In this document: piece after piece, positions 41,724 through 51,274 of the stretch
Position numbering within the stretch: the stretch's first letter is position 1
Layout of the letters: every line of letters starts with the position of its first letter
From: Bacilliculturomica massiliensis
GTDB lineage: Bacteria; Bacillota; Clostridia; Peptostreptococcales; Anaerovoracaceae
Direction of reading: 5' to 3'
DNA: 64,000 bases
Assembly (NCBI RefSeq): GCF_900605495.1
Contig: NZ_LR027603.1
Span: 124,001 to 188,000 of the forward strand
The notes under the pieces: generated by a model
What the model was told of the DNA's origin: nothing
Databases searched by the model: none
Seen by the model: the letters and a program-made list of their open reading frames with translations, nothing else
Made by a program: the position numbers and the translations under genes

Positions 41724-41777
41724 TTCTTTACCTCCCTTGTGGTAAAAATTCTAGTTGGGATCTCCTCTTTTTCCTAA

Positions 41778-43214
41778 CTATTTCTCATGCCGCAGCATGT
41801 AAGAAACTCCATCCCTCTTGCGGATCTCCTCCGCGTCGACTCCCAGTTCCCTGGCCAGGATCTCCAGTACCTGGGGCCCGCAGAATCCGCCCTGACAGCG
41901 GCCCATGCCCGCTCTCACCCTGCGCTTGACCGCGTCCACCGTCCTGGCGCCCACCGGCCGGCGAATGGCCTGGACGATCTCGCTCTCCGTCACGGTCTCA
42001 CAGCGGCAGATCACGTGGCCGTAGAGCGGATCCTCTGCGATCAGCCGGTCTCTCTCCTCGTCGGAAGCCTTCGAAAAATTGACAATGCCCTTTCGCGTGG
42101 CCTTGAACCCCTTTTTGCGCTCCAGCGTCAGACCCGCTTCCCGCATCATCTGAATGGTGTATTTGGCGATCCCCAGACTTCCCGTCAGCCCGGAGGATCT
42201 CACCCCCGAGATGCCCACGTAGCCTCTGGCCTTCTCTGATACCAAAATATTGTAGCCCTCCGGCTCTCTGGCCGGGCGCAGGCCGACAAACTGTGTGATC
42301 GTATCCTCCATGTGAAGACCGGGCACCAGCATTCTGGCCTCCCTCTCCACCTCTTTCAGGCCTTCCTTCGTGGTCTTCTTGTCATCCTTGTCGTACAGAT
42401 CCTCCGCCGTGGGTCCTACCAGAATATTTCCGTCCACTGTGGGAATGATGAGTTTCCCTCTTGTCTGCGGCAGCGGGATCGACAGGATAATGTGCGAGAC
42501 CTTCACCGGCGTATCCTTTTCCAGTACGTAGAACTGTCCTTTCCGCGGATGGACCGTATAATCGCATTCTCCCACCATTCCGGCGATCTCGTCGTTTCCC
42601 AGGCCTGCGGCGTTGACGATGTACTTGGTGCGAATGTCTCCCTTTGTGGTCCGCACCAGGGAAACTCTGCCCTGCTCAAGCTCGATCCCCTCCACTTTAC
42701 AGTCCAGAAGAAATTCCACGCCGTTTTCCGCCGCGTTCTCCGCCTGGGCTACCACCAGCAGAAACTGGTTGATCTGTGTGTCCCGAGGACTGTAAACGCC
42801 GCCCAGGACCTCTGGATTCAGGTTGGGCTCCATCTCAAGCAGCTCTTCCTTTGAGCGGTATTCCACGTCGTAAACTCCGTTGTCGAAGGCTTTCTTTAAG
42901 ATCGACGGGATCTTTTCAAACTGCTCCTGATTGACCGCCGGAGTGATGCTCCCGCAGTAGTTCAGGGGAACGTCCAGATCCCGGCAGAGCTGATCGAACA
43001 GCGGCCGTGAGCACTGACAGATCTTTGACTCCAGCGTGCCTGGCGTCAGGGTAAATTCCGTGCTGATGCAGCTGCTGCACGACTTGGACGCGTCTCCCCC
43101 CACGTCGTCCTTTTTGTCCACGACCATCACGTCAATGTTGAATTTGGAGAGCTCCCGGGCGATGGCGATCCCTACCGCGCCGGCGCCGACCACTAAAATG
43201 TCTGTATTGTACAT
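41778..43214 (-). CDS. GlpA-like FAD oxidoreductase with BFD [2Fe-2S] domain
   Basis: A 478-aa protein starting at ATG 43214 after AGGAGG. It has the FAD Rossmann motif ILVVGAGAVGIAIARELSKF at the N-terminus and a DAO fold to about residue 370 (GVYSPRDTQINQFLLVVAQA). A C-terminal BFD-type domain has Cys ligands C-R-C (ICRCETVTESE) and C-x4-C (GRCQGGFC). It resembles anaerobic glycerol-3-phosphate dehydrogenase GlpA and L-2-hydroxyglutarate-type oxidases. With the kinase and the second flavoprotein of the operon it should oxidise a phosphorylated polyol or hydroxy acid; the exact substrate is open. Confidence 0.88.
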   Translation of the reverse strand: MYNTDILVVGAGAVGIAIARELSKFNIDVMVVDKKDDVGGDASKSCSSCISTEFTLTPGTLESKICQCSRPLFDQLCRDLDVPLNYCGSITPAVNQEQFEKIPSILKKAFDNGVYDVEYRSKEELLEMEPNLNPEVLGGVYSPRDTQINQFLLVVAQAENAAENGVEFLLDCKVEGIELEQGRVSLVRTTKGDIRTKYIVNAAGLGNDEIAGMVGECDYTVHPRKGQFYVLEKDTPVKVSHIILSIPLPQTRGKLIIPTVDGNILVGPTAEDLYDKDDKKTTKEGLKEVEREARMLVPGLHMEDTITQFVGLRPAREPEGYNILVSEKARGYVGISGVRSSGLTGSLGIAKYTIQMMREAGLTLERKKGFKATRKGIVNFSKASDEERDRLIAEDPLYGHVICRCETVTESEIVQAIRRPVGARTVDAVKRRVRAGMGRCQGGFCGPQVLEILARELGVDAEEIRKRDGVSYMLRHEK

Positions 43215-43216
43215 GC

Positions 43217-43588
43217 CTAATCCTCCTGTTTTTCGGCCACCGGCATGCAGGCCACCATATCCGCTCCCGTGCCCAAAATGTCCGCAATAATGACCTGATG
43301 CAGCTTGACCGGAGCCTTTATCTCTGCCTGTCGTATCTGTTCCATGCAATTCATGAGCTGTTTTTTTGAAATGGCTTTGGACGAGCGTACAGGAAGCATT
43401 TTTCTGCGGGCGCCCAGAAGCCGCACGGATGATGTGAGGATGCGGCAGGGATCGATAAATTCGCTCTCCGCGTAGGCCCTGCCCCGGGGACATTGATTTC
43501 CCTCTATTGAGTCCACCTGCGCTTCCGATCCCGTCACCTGGATCCGGCAGCCTTTCGGGCAGACGATACACACGATTTCTTTCTTCAT
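43217..43588 (-). CDS. DUF1667 protein (small Cys-containing partner of flavoprotein)
   Basis: A 123-aa protein with CIVCPKGCRIQV at the start and EGNQCPRGRAYA, four Cys that could bind an Fe-S cluster or zinc. DUF1667 genes are found next to GlpA- and NADH-oxidase-like genes in clostridia. It overlaps the previous gene by 4 bases (ATGA) and lies 2 bp before the next, so the three proteins likely form one complex, replacing the GlpB/GlpC function (inference). Confidence 0.9.
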   Translation of the reverse strand: MKKEIVCIVCPKGCRIQVTGSEAQVDSIEGNQCPRGRAYAESEFIDPCRILTSSVRLLGARRKMLPVRSSKAISKKQLMNCMEQIRQAEIKAPVKLHQVIIADILGTGADMVACMPVAEKQED

Positions 43589-44841
43589 CTCGCTCCTCCT
43601 TTCACCTCAACCGTAATATCCGCCGTCAGACCGACCGCGTCCTCTGCTGAAATGGTCAGGGATTCCATCTCCCCCGGATTCACGAAAGGGGCCTTTCTGC
43701 TGACCAGGACCCGGTCCCCCGAACGTGCCGATACCGTCACTTCCTCCCCTGGCGCTGCCACCCGGAAGAACAGCCGGATCTCTTCGTCTCCTCCCGGTAT
43801 CACCCGCTGAGGGCAGACGTACCGGACGTTTTCCCCGGGAACCGCGCTGACCGGCCGGCCCACGGGCAGAACGCCCGCCGCGTAACGCGCCGCGTTTCTT
43901 CCCGCCCGCTCGCTCTCCCTGCTCACATTGTCCACCAGATCGTTGACGTGGAGCACATTGCCGCAGGCGAACACGTTGGGGATCTCTGTCTGCATGTATT
44001 GATTGACCGACGCTCCCTTTGTGACGCTGGACAGCGGGACCCCTCTCCCCCTGCTCAGCTCGTTTTCCGGGATCAGCCCTACGGAGAGCAGCAGCGTATC
44101 GCACTGGATCTCCCTGCTCTCTTCGCAGATGGGATCTTTATTCCCGTCCACCGGCGCAATGGTGACTTTTTCCACCCGGTCCACTCCGGTGATGTCCGTC
44201 ACGGTATGGGACAGCAGCAGCGGAATATTGAAATCGTCCAGACACTGTACTTTGTTTCTCCGCAGCCCTGCCAGATAAGGCATGATCTCCACCACAGCCT
44301 TCACCTCGGCCCCCTCCAGAGTCATGCGTCTGGCCATGATCATTCCGATATCGCCGGACCCCAGGATCACCACTTTTTTCCCTACCATGTGTCCCTGTAT
44401 ATTGATCAGCCGCTGGGCTGTTCCTGCCGTGTAAATGCCGGCGGGCCGGCTTCCCGGAATGACCAGGTTTGCCCTGGTGCGTTCCCTGCAGCCCATAGCC
44501 AATACCACCGCTCCGGATCTGACCCGAAGCAGTCCGCCGGGACCGGAGCACATGAGCTCTTCCTCCCGCAGATCCAGCGCCATGGTATTGAACAGCACCT
44601 TGACTCCCGCTTTTTCAGCCTCGGCGATAAAGCGTCCCGCGTACTCCGGCCCCGTCAGCTCCTCGTGAAAATAGTTCAGTCCGAAGCCTGGGTGAATACA
44701 CTGCTGAAGGATACCGCCCGGGCTGCTGTCGCGCTCGATGATCACGACTTTTTCCGCCCCGTTCTTTTTCGCCGCGGCTGCGGCGGCCAGTCCCGCCGGT
44801 CCCGCGCCGATCACCGCCACGTCACATTCCAGTTCTCTCAT
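43585..44841 (-). CDS. NAD(P)/FAD-dependent oxidoreductase
   Basis: A 418-aa two-dinucleotide-binding flavoprotein. ATG 44841 is 7 nt after GGAGG; ATG 44847 would leave only one base. It has FAD motif CDVAVIGAGPAGLAAAAAAK at residue 5, NAD motif VVILGSGDIGMIMARRMTLE near 150, and a C-terminal FAD segment NVFACGNVLHVNDLVDNVSR. Such proteins next to GlpA and DUF1667 pass electrons between the dehydrogenase and NAD(P). It lies 38 bp after the kinase gene. Confidence 0.9.
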   Translation of the reverse strand: MRELECDVAVIGAGPAGLAAAAAAKKNGAEKVVIIERDSSPGGILQQCIHPGFGLNYFHEELTGPEYAGRFIAEAEKAGVKVLFNTMALDLREEELMCSGPGGLLRVRSGAVVLAMGCRERTRANLVIPGSRPAGIYTAGTAQRLINIQGHMVGKKVVILGSGDIGMIMARRMTLEGAEVKAVVEIMPYLAGLRRNKVQCLDDFNIPLLLSHTVTDITGVDRVEKVTIAPVDGNKDPICEESREIQCDTLLLSVGLIPENELSRGRGVPLSSVTKGASVNQYMQTEIPNVFACGNVLHVNDLVDNVSRESERAGRNAARYAAGVLPVGRPVSAVPGENVRYVCPQRVIPGGDEEIRLFFRVAAPGEEVTVSARSGDRVLVSRKAPFVNPGEMESLTISAEDAVGLTADITVEVKGGAR

Positions 44842-44879
44842 TCTCATACCTCCGATCTCCACCGCCGGTCCCCGTTTTT

Positions 44880-46379
44880 CTATTCCTGGCAGGCGATCCA
44901 TTCTCTGCAGCGATCCACTGCCCGGTGATACATATTCATCCGCGTTTCCCTCTCGTCGACGGACATGCGCGGTTCGTATTCCTTCTTCATCTTTGTAAAA
45001 GTTTTCACGTCCTCCAGCGACGACAGCGCGCCTATGGTGTAAGCCGCCATACAAGCGGATCCAAAGGCCGCCGTTTCTTTTTCAGCAGGAACGACCACCG
45101 GGATCCCCAGCATATCCGCCTGCAGCTGCATGAGCAGCCCATTATCCACCATGCCTCCGTCCGCCCGCATGGCCGGGATCCTGCCGTCGTACTCAGCGCG
45201 CACAGCACGGTAGCAGTCCGTGGTCTGGTAGGCCACGCTTTCAAGCACCGCCCGCACCATGTGCTCCTTGGTAACGCCTCCTGTCAGTCCCAGAAAACCG
45301 CCTCTGGCGTACTGATCCCAGTAGGGGGTAGCCAATCCGGCGAATGCCGGAACAAAGTAAACGCCCCCGCTGTCCGCTACGCTGGCCGCCATGGCCTCCG
45401 TATCTCCCGGGCTCTGAATGAATCCCAGCCCGTCCCGCAGCCACTGGATGGCGGCCCCCGCGATGTAGACGGCGCCGCTCAGCACGTAGGTAGGACGGCC
45501 GCCGGTGCGGAAGGCACAGACGGTCATCAGTCCCTGTTCTGACAAAATGTACTTGTCTCCTGTGACCAGGCCCATAAAGCTGCCCGTCCCATATGAATTT
45601 TTCAGCGTTCCGGCGCTACATCCCCCGCCGCCGATGAGTCCGGCCTGGGAATCGGTCAGGCATCCAGCGATAGGGATCCTGGCCCCGTCGAACAGTTCGG
45701 GCTTTGTACGGCCGAACGACCGGTTGCAGTCTGTGATGGGCGCGATTATGTTTTCCGGGATCTCCAGCAGGTCCATGATCTTTCTGTCCCACTCCGTTGT
45801 TGCCAGATCCATCATCATCCAGCGGCCGGCGCTGCCCGCGTCGGTGAGAAAAGTCTCTCCGCCCGTCAGATTCCAGATCAGCCATGTGTTCAGCGTCCCC
45901 GCCAGCAGCTCGCCCCGCGCCGCTCTCTGTCTGGCTCCTTCCACATGGTCGAGGATCCAGCGGATCTTCGTGCCGGTATAATAGGAGTCCGGCAGCACCC
46001 CCGTGATCCTGTGTATGTAATCCCCGTGTTTCTCCTTCAGCTCCTGAGCAAAATCCGCCGTCCGGCGATCCTGCCACACGATGGCATTGTATAGAGGTTC
46101 CCCGGTCTTCTTATCCCAGATCAGACACGTCTCTCCCTGGTGGTCAAGGCCCATGCACAGAATATCCGAGGCGCGGATCCCCGCCTCCGCAATAGCTGTG
46201 CGGATCGCGCCCACGAAACACTCGTATATTTCCACAGGATCGTGCTCCACCCAGCCCGGCCGTGGGTAGATCTGCCGGTGTTCCCGGCTTCCCCTTGCGA
46301 TGATCTTCCAATCTTCATCCATGATCAGAGCTGTCGTCAGCGTGGTGCCCTGATCGATTCCGAGATAATAGCCGCCCAT
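44880..46379 (-). CDS. FGGY-family kinase, glycerol kinase-like
   Basis: A 499-aa sugar/polyol kinase of GlpK length. ATG 46379 has AAGGAG upstream. It has YYLGIDQGTTLTTALIMDED, AIVWQDRRTADFAQELK, YTGTKIRWILDHVEGAR, GTLNTWLIWNLTGG and VPAFAGLATPYWDQYARGGF. The GlpK motif around G-x-x-N-Q-R-E is here GLDHQGETCLIW, so the usual NQRE (with the Arg that touches glycerol) is HQGE. The true substrate may thus be another polyol. There is no glycerol facilitator; uptake is by TRAP. It is the first gene of a seven-gene operon facing the DeoR-type gene. Confidence 0.85.
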   Translation of the reverse strand: MGGYYLGIDQGTTLTTALIMDEDWKIIARGSREHRQIYPRPGWVEHDPVEIYECFVGAIRTAIAEAGIRASDILCMGLDHQGETCLIWDKKTGEPLYNAIVWQDRRTADFAQELKEKHGDYIHRITGVLPDSYYTGTKIRWILDHVEGARQRAARGELLAGTLNTWLIWNLTGGETFLTDAGSAGRWMMMDLATTEWDRKIMDLLEIPENIIAPITDCNRSFGRTKPELFDGARIPIAGCLTDSQAGLIGGGGCSAGTLKNSYGTGSFMGLVTGDKYILSEQGLMTVCAFRTGGRPTYVLSGAVYIAGAAIQWLRDGLGFIQSPGDTEAMAASVADSGGVYFVPAFAGLATPYWDQYARGGFLGLTGGVTKEHMVRAVLESVAYQTTDCYRAVRAEYDGRIPAMRADGGMVDNGLLMQLQADMLGIPVVVPAEKETAAFGSACMAAYTIGALSSLEDVKTFTKMKKEYEPRMSVDERETRMNMYHRAVDRCREWIACQE

Positions 46380-46461
46380 TTCTCTGCTCCTTCTCAGCCG
46401 TCTTACTTTTCTGATAACTGTCATTTTTATCTTCAAACAATTCTGTTTTCAGTTCATTTTC

Positions 46462-46490
46462 ATCTTAGAGCCGCATGACAACATTGTCAA
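46462..46490 (-). promoter_or_regulatory. Promoter and operator of the GlpK-like operon
   Basis: On the minus strand TTGACA (46490-46485) and TAAGAT (46467-46462) are spaced 17 bp. TGACAACATTGTCA (46476-46489), a palindrome, overlaps the -35 and is a fair site for the divergent DeoR-type repressor. Confidence 0.75.
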
Positions 46491-46622
46491 GTTGTTTTCA
46501 AAATATTGACCGTTTTCTTTTTAAATATGATCATTTTAATTGCATTGTAGCCAATATGTAGTCATTTTTAATTGCATTAATGTATATATTGATCACACTT
46601 GTGCATTTTATTGATAAACTCT

Positions 46623-46651
46623 TTGCATATTTTTGAGATCGGGTATATACT
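46623..46651 (+). promoter_or_regulatory. Promoter of the DeoR/GlpR-type gene
   Basis: TTGCAT (46623-46628) and TATACT (46646-46651) are spaced 17 bp. The 458-bp divergent gap (46380-46837) contains AT-rich direct motifs such as ATTTTAATTGCATT near 46532 and 46565 but no gene. Confidence 0.6.
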
Positions 46652-46837
46652 GAAAATGAAGCAGAAGTTTTCCAGATCTTAGGTCATTCTTTATTCATTC
46701 TTTATTTTAGATGGATCCCTGGAGGACTGTCATACAACGGTGATGATCCGGCCACACCATCGAGAGCCGTTCAGACGGCGTCCCTATTTTACATAAACGG
46801 AACGATCAGGCTGCGCAGGCGGCAAAGGAGTTGTCCT

Positions 46838-47632
46838 ATGAGAGATGCAAGACAGAAACAGATCATTGACAAGCTGGTAAAGACCGGTTCTGTTAAGACC
46901 AGCGAACTGGTGGAGGAATTCAACGTTTCCATCGAAACGATCCGGCGGGACTTTAAAGAGCTGGAACGGGAAGGGGTCTTGAAGAAAACCTACGGCGGCG
47001 CCATTCTGGCAGCGTCAAAGGTAAGCATAACAGAACTGGAACCGTGGCAGGAGCGGACTAAATACTATCAGGAGGAAAAGTCGCGGATCGCCCAGGCAGC
47101 CGTCCGCCACGTGCACGACGGCATGACCGTCTCCACCGAGTCCGGTACTACCATGTTCGAGCTGGCCAAGTATCTCAATCAGAAAAAGAACCTCACCGTG
47201 ATCACCAATGATATTTACGTGGCCCAGGAGATGTTTCGCAATCAGAATAACAGCATCTACTTTCTTGGCGGGCAGATGGTCCTTCCCGGCATTACCGTGG
47301 GCGAACTGGCCAAAGAGGTCCTCAACCACTTCGCGTCCATCGACCTGTGCTTTTTCAGCACCGACGGACTGACGCTGGAAAAAGGTCTGACCACCTCCGC
47401 CGCCTTCACCAACGAACTCAAGAAGCAGATGATGAAAAAGGCCGCGAAAAAGATCGCGCTGGTCGACCACAGCAAATTCGGCAAGAACGCGCTGTTTCGC
47501 ACCTGCTTTATCGACGAGATCGACCTGCTCATCACCGACTCCCTGATCCCCAAAGACATACTGGCCAGGATCCGCGAAAAGGGCATCCCCGTGGAGATCG
47601 TACCCGCCGAGCCGGAATTCGCCATGCTGTAA
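46838..47632 (+). CDS. DeoR/GlpR family repressor (divergent to the GlpK-like operon)
   Basis: A 264-aa protein. Residues 1-58 form the DeoR HTH (KQIIDKLVKTGSVKTSELVE, NVSIETIRRDFKELEREGVL, KTYGGAIL). Residues about 75-235 form the sugar-phosphate-sensing domain (GMTVSTESGTTMFELAKYL, ALVDHSKFGKNA). GAGTTG-type sequence precedes ATG 46838. Such repressors release DNA when they bind a phosphorylated sugar or polyol, which fits control of the kinase operon transcribed the other way. Confidence 0.93.
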   Translation: MRDARQKQIIDKLVKTGSVKTSELVEEFNVSIETIRRDFKELEREGVLKKTYGGAILAASKVSITELEPWQERTKYYQEEKSRIAQAAVRHVHDGMTVSTESGTTMFELAKYLNQKKNLTVITNDIYVAQEMFRNQNNSIYFLGGQMVLPGITVGELAKEVLNHFASIDLCFFSTDGLTLEKGLTTSAAFTNELKKQMMKKAAKKIALVDHSKFGKNALFRTCFIDEIDLLITDSLIPKDILARIREKGIPVEIVPAEPEFAML

Positions 47633-47784
47633 ACAGCGCTTTTATTGCGGCAGGCTTCCTTGGCCAGTTGGCGCACGCCTTCATCCAGACGCCGTCAGGC
47701 GAAGACGGCAGAAAAAAATGATCTTCACCTGTATTGGGCGAAGATCATAGTAAAAACGTATCGTTCTTTGTATTAAATCGGCAG

Positions 47785-47818
47785 GAAATCATTTTTATGA
47801 TTTCTCGCTGATTTTTTT
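47785..47818 (+). terminator. Possible terminator after the DeoR-type gene
   Basis: GAAATCAT (47785-47792) and ATGATTTC (47797-47804) form a stem, with seven T at 47812-47818. A second hairpin, ATGATCTTC/GAAGATCAT, lies at 47718-47748. The remainder of 47633-48057 shows no supported gene. Confidence 0.5.
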
Positions 47819-48057
47819 CTTATTCAGTTGAACTCAGGAAAAAAAATCTGTTTTCCCCTGTCTGACGGCTTCCCGCCAGTCAGCCAGCAGATCGACAGAT
47901 GTGACGAGAGCCGCCGCCTGCCGCGCCCTTCTGATCCGGTCCCACGCAGCGCCCTCATGGGGGGCAGACAGGCAGGATAAGTCTTTGCAGACCGTCTGCT
48001 TCCCCGCCGCTGCCTTCCTGCTGTCTCTCTGCTGCCCAGCGCGGATCATTCGGATCG

Positions 48058-49674
48058 TTAAATACAGATACGCGTTTTATTGTGCCGCGTCAACGCAGCC
48101 CCCACAAACTCCCGAAACAGAGGATGTGCCCGGTTTGGACGGCTCTTGAATTCAGGGTGATACTGAACAGCCATAAAAAAGTCGTTGGACGGCAGTTCCA
48201 CGGCTTCCACCAGCCTGCCGTCCGGGGAGGTGCCGGAGATGACCAGTCCCGCTTCCTCCATGGCATCCCGGAACGCATTATTGAATTCGTAACGGTGCCG
48301 GTGCCGCTCCCGTATCAGCGGCGCGCCGTATGCTTTCTCCAGCAGGGTCCCTTCCTTCACCAGGCAGGGATAAGCGCCCAGTCTCATGGTGCCGCCTTTG
48401 GGCAGGTTCCCATGCTGATCGGGCATCAGGTCGATAACAGAGTGGACCGTCTCCCGAAATTCTGCAGAATCGGCGTCGGCGTACCCCGCCACGTGCCGGG
48501 CAAATTCGATGACCGCTGTCTGCATTCCCAGACAGATCCCCAGATAGGGAACGTTATGTTCTCTGGCATACCGGGCGGCGGCGATCTTCCCCTCCACGCC
48601 CCGGTCCCCGAAACCGCCCGGCACCAGGATCCCCGCCAGATCCTTCAGATATTTCTCCGCCGTCTCATCTGTGACATCCTCCGCGTCGATCCATTGAATG
48701 TCTACCACACAGCCGTTCTCATAGCCGCCGTGGCGCAGAGATTCCGCCACAGAGAGATACGCGTCGTGGAGCCTGACATATTTCCCCACTATGGCGATCT
48801 TTATTTTCCTGTCTCTGGCTGCGATGCGGTCCAGCATGGCCACCCAGTCATCCATTTTTGCCGGTCCCGCCTTGATGGAAAGCTCCCGGCATACGATCTC
48901 TGAAAACCGCTGTTCCTCCAGCATGACCGGCGCCTGATACAGCACCGGCAGCGTGATATTTTCGATGACGCAGTCGGGCTTTACATTGCAGAACAGCGCG
49001 ATCTTGTCTTTGGTCGGTCCATCCACCGGACCGTCGGAACGTATGACGATAATGTCCGGGCTCAGTCCGATGGAACGCATCTCCTTTACGGAATGCTGGG
49101 TGGGCTTTGATTTGTATTCATTGGAGCCGGAAATATAAGGCACCAGCGTCACGTGGATGAACAGGCAGTTTTCCTTCCCCACATCCAGCGCCACCTGTCG
49201 GATCGCCTCCAGGAAAGGCTGGCTCTCAATATCTCCCACTGTGCCCCCGATCTCCGTAATGACCACGTCCGCATCCGTCTTCTCGCCCACCGCGTAGATG
49301 AAATTCTTGATCTCCGTGGTCACATGGGGGATGACCTGCACGGTCTCTCCCAGATATTCCCCGTTTCTCTCCTTCGTCAGCACGTTCCAGTAGACCTTTC
49401 CCGTAGTCAAGTTGGAATACCGGTTCAGATCCTCGTCGATAAACCGCTCGTAATGTCCCAGATCCAGATCCGTCTCGGCCCCGTCCTCCGTTACATACAC
49501 CTCGCCGTGCTGATAGGGGCTCATGGTCCCCGGGTCCACATTGATATAAGGGTCCAGCTTCTGAGCCGCCACTTTCAATCCCCTGGCTTTTAAAAGCCTA
49601 CCCAGGGACGCCGCTGTTATCCCCTTTCCCAGCCCCGATACAACGCCGCCTGTCACAAAAATATACTTCGCCAT
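48058..49674 (-). CDS. pyrG: CTP synthase
   Basis: A 538-aa enzyme of normal length. The N-terminal synthase domain begins [20 protein letters not shown] and contains [20 protein letters not shown]. The C-terminal glutaminase domain has the oxyanion/nucleophile loop [18 protein letters not shown] (Cys) and the His-Glu near [10 protein letters not shown]. It makes CTP from UTP, ATP and glutamine in the cytosol. It is monocistronic on the minus strand; a hairpin with T-run upstream (49843-49880) may act as a leader attenuator. Confidence 0.97.
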   Translation of the reverse strand: MAKYIFVTGGVVSGLGKGITAASLGRLLKARGLKVAAQKLDPYINVDPGTMSPYQHGEVYVTEDGAETDLDLGHYERFIDEDLNRYSNLTTGKVYWNVLTKERNGEYLGETVQVIPHVTTEIKNFIYAVGEKTDADVVITEIGGTVGDIESQPFLEAIRQVALDVGKENCLFIHVTLVPYISGSNEYKSKPTQHSVKEMRSIGLSPDIIVIRSDGPVDGPTKDKIALFCNVKPDCVIENITLPVLYQAPVMLEEQRFSEIVCRELSIKAGPAKMDDWVAMLDRIAARDRKIKIAIVGKYVRLHDAYLSVAESLRHGGYENGCVVDIQWIDAEDVTDETAEKYLKDLAGILVPGGFGDRGVEGKIAAARYAREHNVPYLGICLGMQTAVIEFARHVAGYADADSAEFRETVHSVIDLMPDQHGNLPKGGTMRLGAYPCLVKEGTLLEKAYGAPLIRERHRHRYEFNNAFRDAMEEAGLVISGTSPDGRLVEAVELPSNDFFMAVQYHPEFKSRPNRAHPLFREFVGAALTRHNKTRICI

Positions 49675-49837
49675 CTCACGCCTCCCCGCAGTTGATTCTC
49701 AATCGCTGTCTTTTCACAATAACTTCATCTGGTCACGCCGGCTGTCCCGGCCTCCATCGCTCTATTTTTTGTTGCGATCCAACAAGAATATTATTCTTCC
49801 CATTTCACCCCTGTTTTCTTTCGTTTTGAACAACAAA

Positions 49838-49924
49838 AAAGCCGTTGGAAGTGCAGGATAGAACACCTGCACCTCCAACGACCGCCCAAATAAAGGAATT
49901 TCAATGTAAAACTCAAGAATAATA
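49838..49924 (-). ncRNA. Candidate short RNA or pyrG leader attenuator
   Basis: On the minus strand TTGACA (49959-49954) and CATACT (49936-49931), spaced 17 bp, would start RNA near 49924. About 45 nt later the RNA meets CGTTGGAGGTGCAGG/CCTGCACTTCCAACG (49880-49866/49857-49843), a 15-bp stem with one mismatch followed by six T. A 13-nt near-palindrome at the RNA start (49914-49927) is the exact complement of one after the terminator (49788-49800). No ORF is evident within. It could be a free small RNA or the start of the pyrG mRNA. Confidence 0.5.
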
Positions 49925-50014
49925 TTCTCTAGTATGCCCTGTTTCTTTCCTCTTGTCAAGAGTTTTTCGGCCTCTTATGGCACCTGAAACGGAACAGATT
50001 TATCAGCAGCCCAT

Positions 50015-50263
50015 CTATGGCAGAACAGGCAGCCATATATTTATAGTGAAGAGCAGAATACATCCGTTCAATGCCACGCTGATCAATAAGTTTATAAACA
50101 ATAGGACTTTAATCCACACATGGTATTTTCCAAGATCCAGCCCATACTTTTTGATATACCAGAAGGACAGTAAAGTAAAGACTGTCCCTATTACCGGAAC
50201 TTTAATGCAAAGCACGCTGAGTACGTAGAATATGGTCAGATTTATCTTTTGACTCTTATCCAT
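50015..50263 (-). CDS. Small two-helix membrane protein
   Basis: An 82-aa protein starting at ATG 50263 after a strong GGGGAGGAG site. It is almost wholly hydrophobic: NLTIFYVLSVLCIKVPVIGT, VFTLLSFWYIKKYG and VLLFINLLISVALNGCILLF, so two to three helices. It is not recognised. The strong RBS, and the lack of any other gene in this gap, make it credible. AT content is higher than in the neighbours. Confidence 0.6.
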   Translation of the reverse strand: MDKSQKINLTIFYVLSVLCIKVPVIGTVFTLLSFWYIKKYGLDLGKYHVWIKVLLFINLLISVALNGCILLFTINIWLPVLP

Positions 50264-50347
50264 CAATCTCCTCCCCTGGGCGTGCCAAGCATTCCTATTT
50301 CCTATTGTGTGGAGTGAGGGTTCAGGTCTACGGCGCTGCCGCGATCC

Positions 50348-51274
50348 CTAAACGGCAAATCCTCCGCTGACGCCCAGCACCTGACCCGTAATAAAACCCG
50401 CGTCTTCCGAGGCGAGAAAATATACGGCCCGGGCAATATCCTCCGGCGTCCCCAGACGCGAAAGCGGCGTCTCTTCAGCCAACTCCCGCCTGATGTCCTC
50501 CGTCACCGGGGACATCATATCTGTGTCCACCACTCCCGGGGCCACGCAGTTCACGCGTATCTGGCTGGGTCCCAGTTCCTTGGCCAGGGCTCTGGTCAGC
50601 CCGATGACCGCCGCCTTGCTGGCGGAATAGTGCACCTCGCAGCTGGAGCCTACCTGGCCCCACATGGACGACACGTTCACAATGGCTCCGCGCTTTTCCG
50701 GCAGCATGTCCTTCAGCGCCTCCTGAGCGCAGAAAAACATTCCTCTGCAGTTCGTGTCCATCATCCGGTCCCACTGGGTCTGCGTAATATCTGTAAACAG
50801 GGCGAATTCGGAGATCCCTGCGTTATTCACCAACACATCGATCCTGCCGAATATCCTGCGGGCGGCGGCGAACATAGCCTGCACCTCTGCCTGACTGGTC
50901 ACATCCACCGGAAGCGCCGCCGCCAAAAGTTCTCTGTCACAGTCTGCCGGCTTCCCGCCTCCGGCCGCCGCGGCGGCACGGCCGTCCGGGCGCCCGTCTG
51001 CCGTCTCCCTCTCTTTTGTTCCGTCTTCGCTGTTTACACTCATCCCACAGGCGTTCAGCTCCGCGGCCAGCCGCTCCGCAGTCTCGCGGTTTTCCCGGTA
51101 ACCGATGATCACCCGGTCGCCCCTCCGCACAAACAACCGCGCGCAGGCGGCGCCGATCCCGCGGCTGCCGCCGGTGATCAGCACTGCCCGTCTCCTTCTT
51201 CCTTCGACGCCGGCGGCGTTATTCTTGCTGCATTCTGCATTCAAAGCTTTACTTTCTTCCGTATATTCCGTCAT
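50348..51274 (-). CDS. SDR family oxidoreductase (FabG-like) with insertion
   Basis: A 308-aa short-chain dehydrogenase. NAD(P) motif AVLITGGSRGIGAACARLFV starts only at residue 30, after a polar extension. NNAGISEFALF, the catalytic Ser (VNVSSMWGQVGS), Tyr/Lys (VHYSASKAAVIGLT) and the C-terminal GQVLGVSGGFAV are all present, so it should be active like FabG 3-oxoacyl-ACP reductases. Residues about 78-112 are an unusual hydrophilic Gly/Ala-rich insert (ETADGRPDGRAAAAAGGGKP) between beta-3 and beta-4. No fab genes are adjacent and the substrate is unknown. Confidence 0.88.
   Translation of the reverse strand: MTEYTEESKALNAECSKNNAAGVEGRRRRAVLITGGSRGIGAACARLFVRRGDRVIIGYRENRETAERLAAELNACGMSVNSEDGTKERETADGRPDGRAAAAAGGGKPADCDRELLAAALPVDVTSQAEVQAMFAAARRIFGRIDVLVNNAGISEFALFTDITQTQWDRMMDTNCRGMFFCAQEALKDMLPEKRGAIVNVSSMWGQVGSSCEVHYSASKAAVIGLTRALAKELGPSQIRVNCVAPGVVDTDMMSPVTEDIRRELAEETPLSRLGTPEDIARAVYFLASEDAGFITGQVLGVSGGFAV

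Noticed and set aside
47834-48049. A 71-codon minus-strand ORF next to pyrG
   Set aside because: Its RBS is poor, it has no recognisable features, and its composition is like the surrounding non-coding DNA.
49675-49924. Bacillus-type pyrG control by reiterative G addition
   Set aside because: The predicted RNA start does not begin with GGG, so that exact mechanism is not supported.
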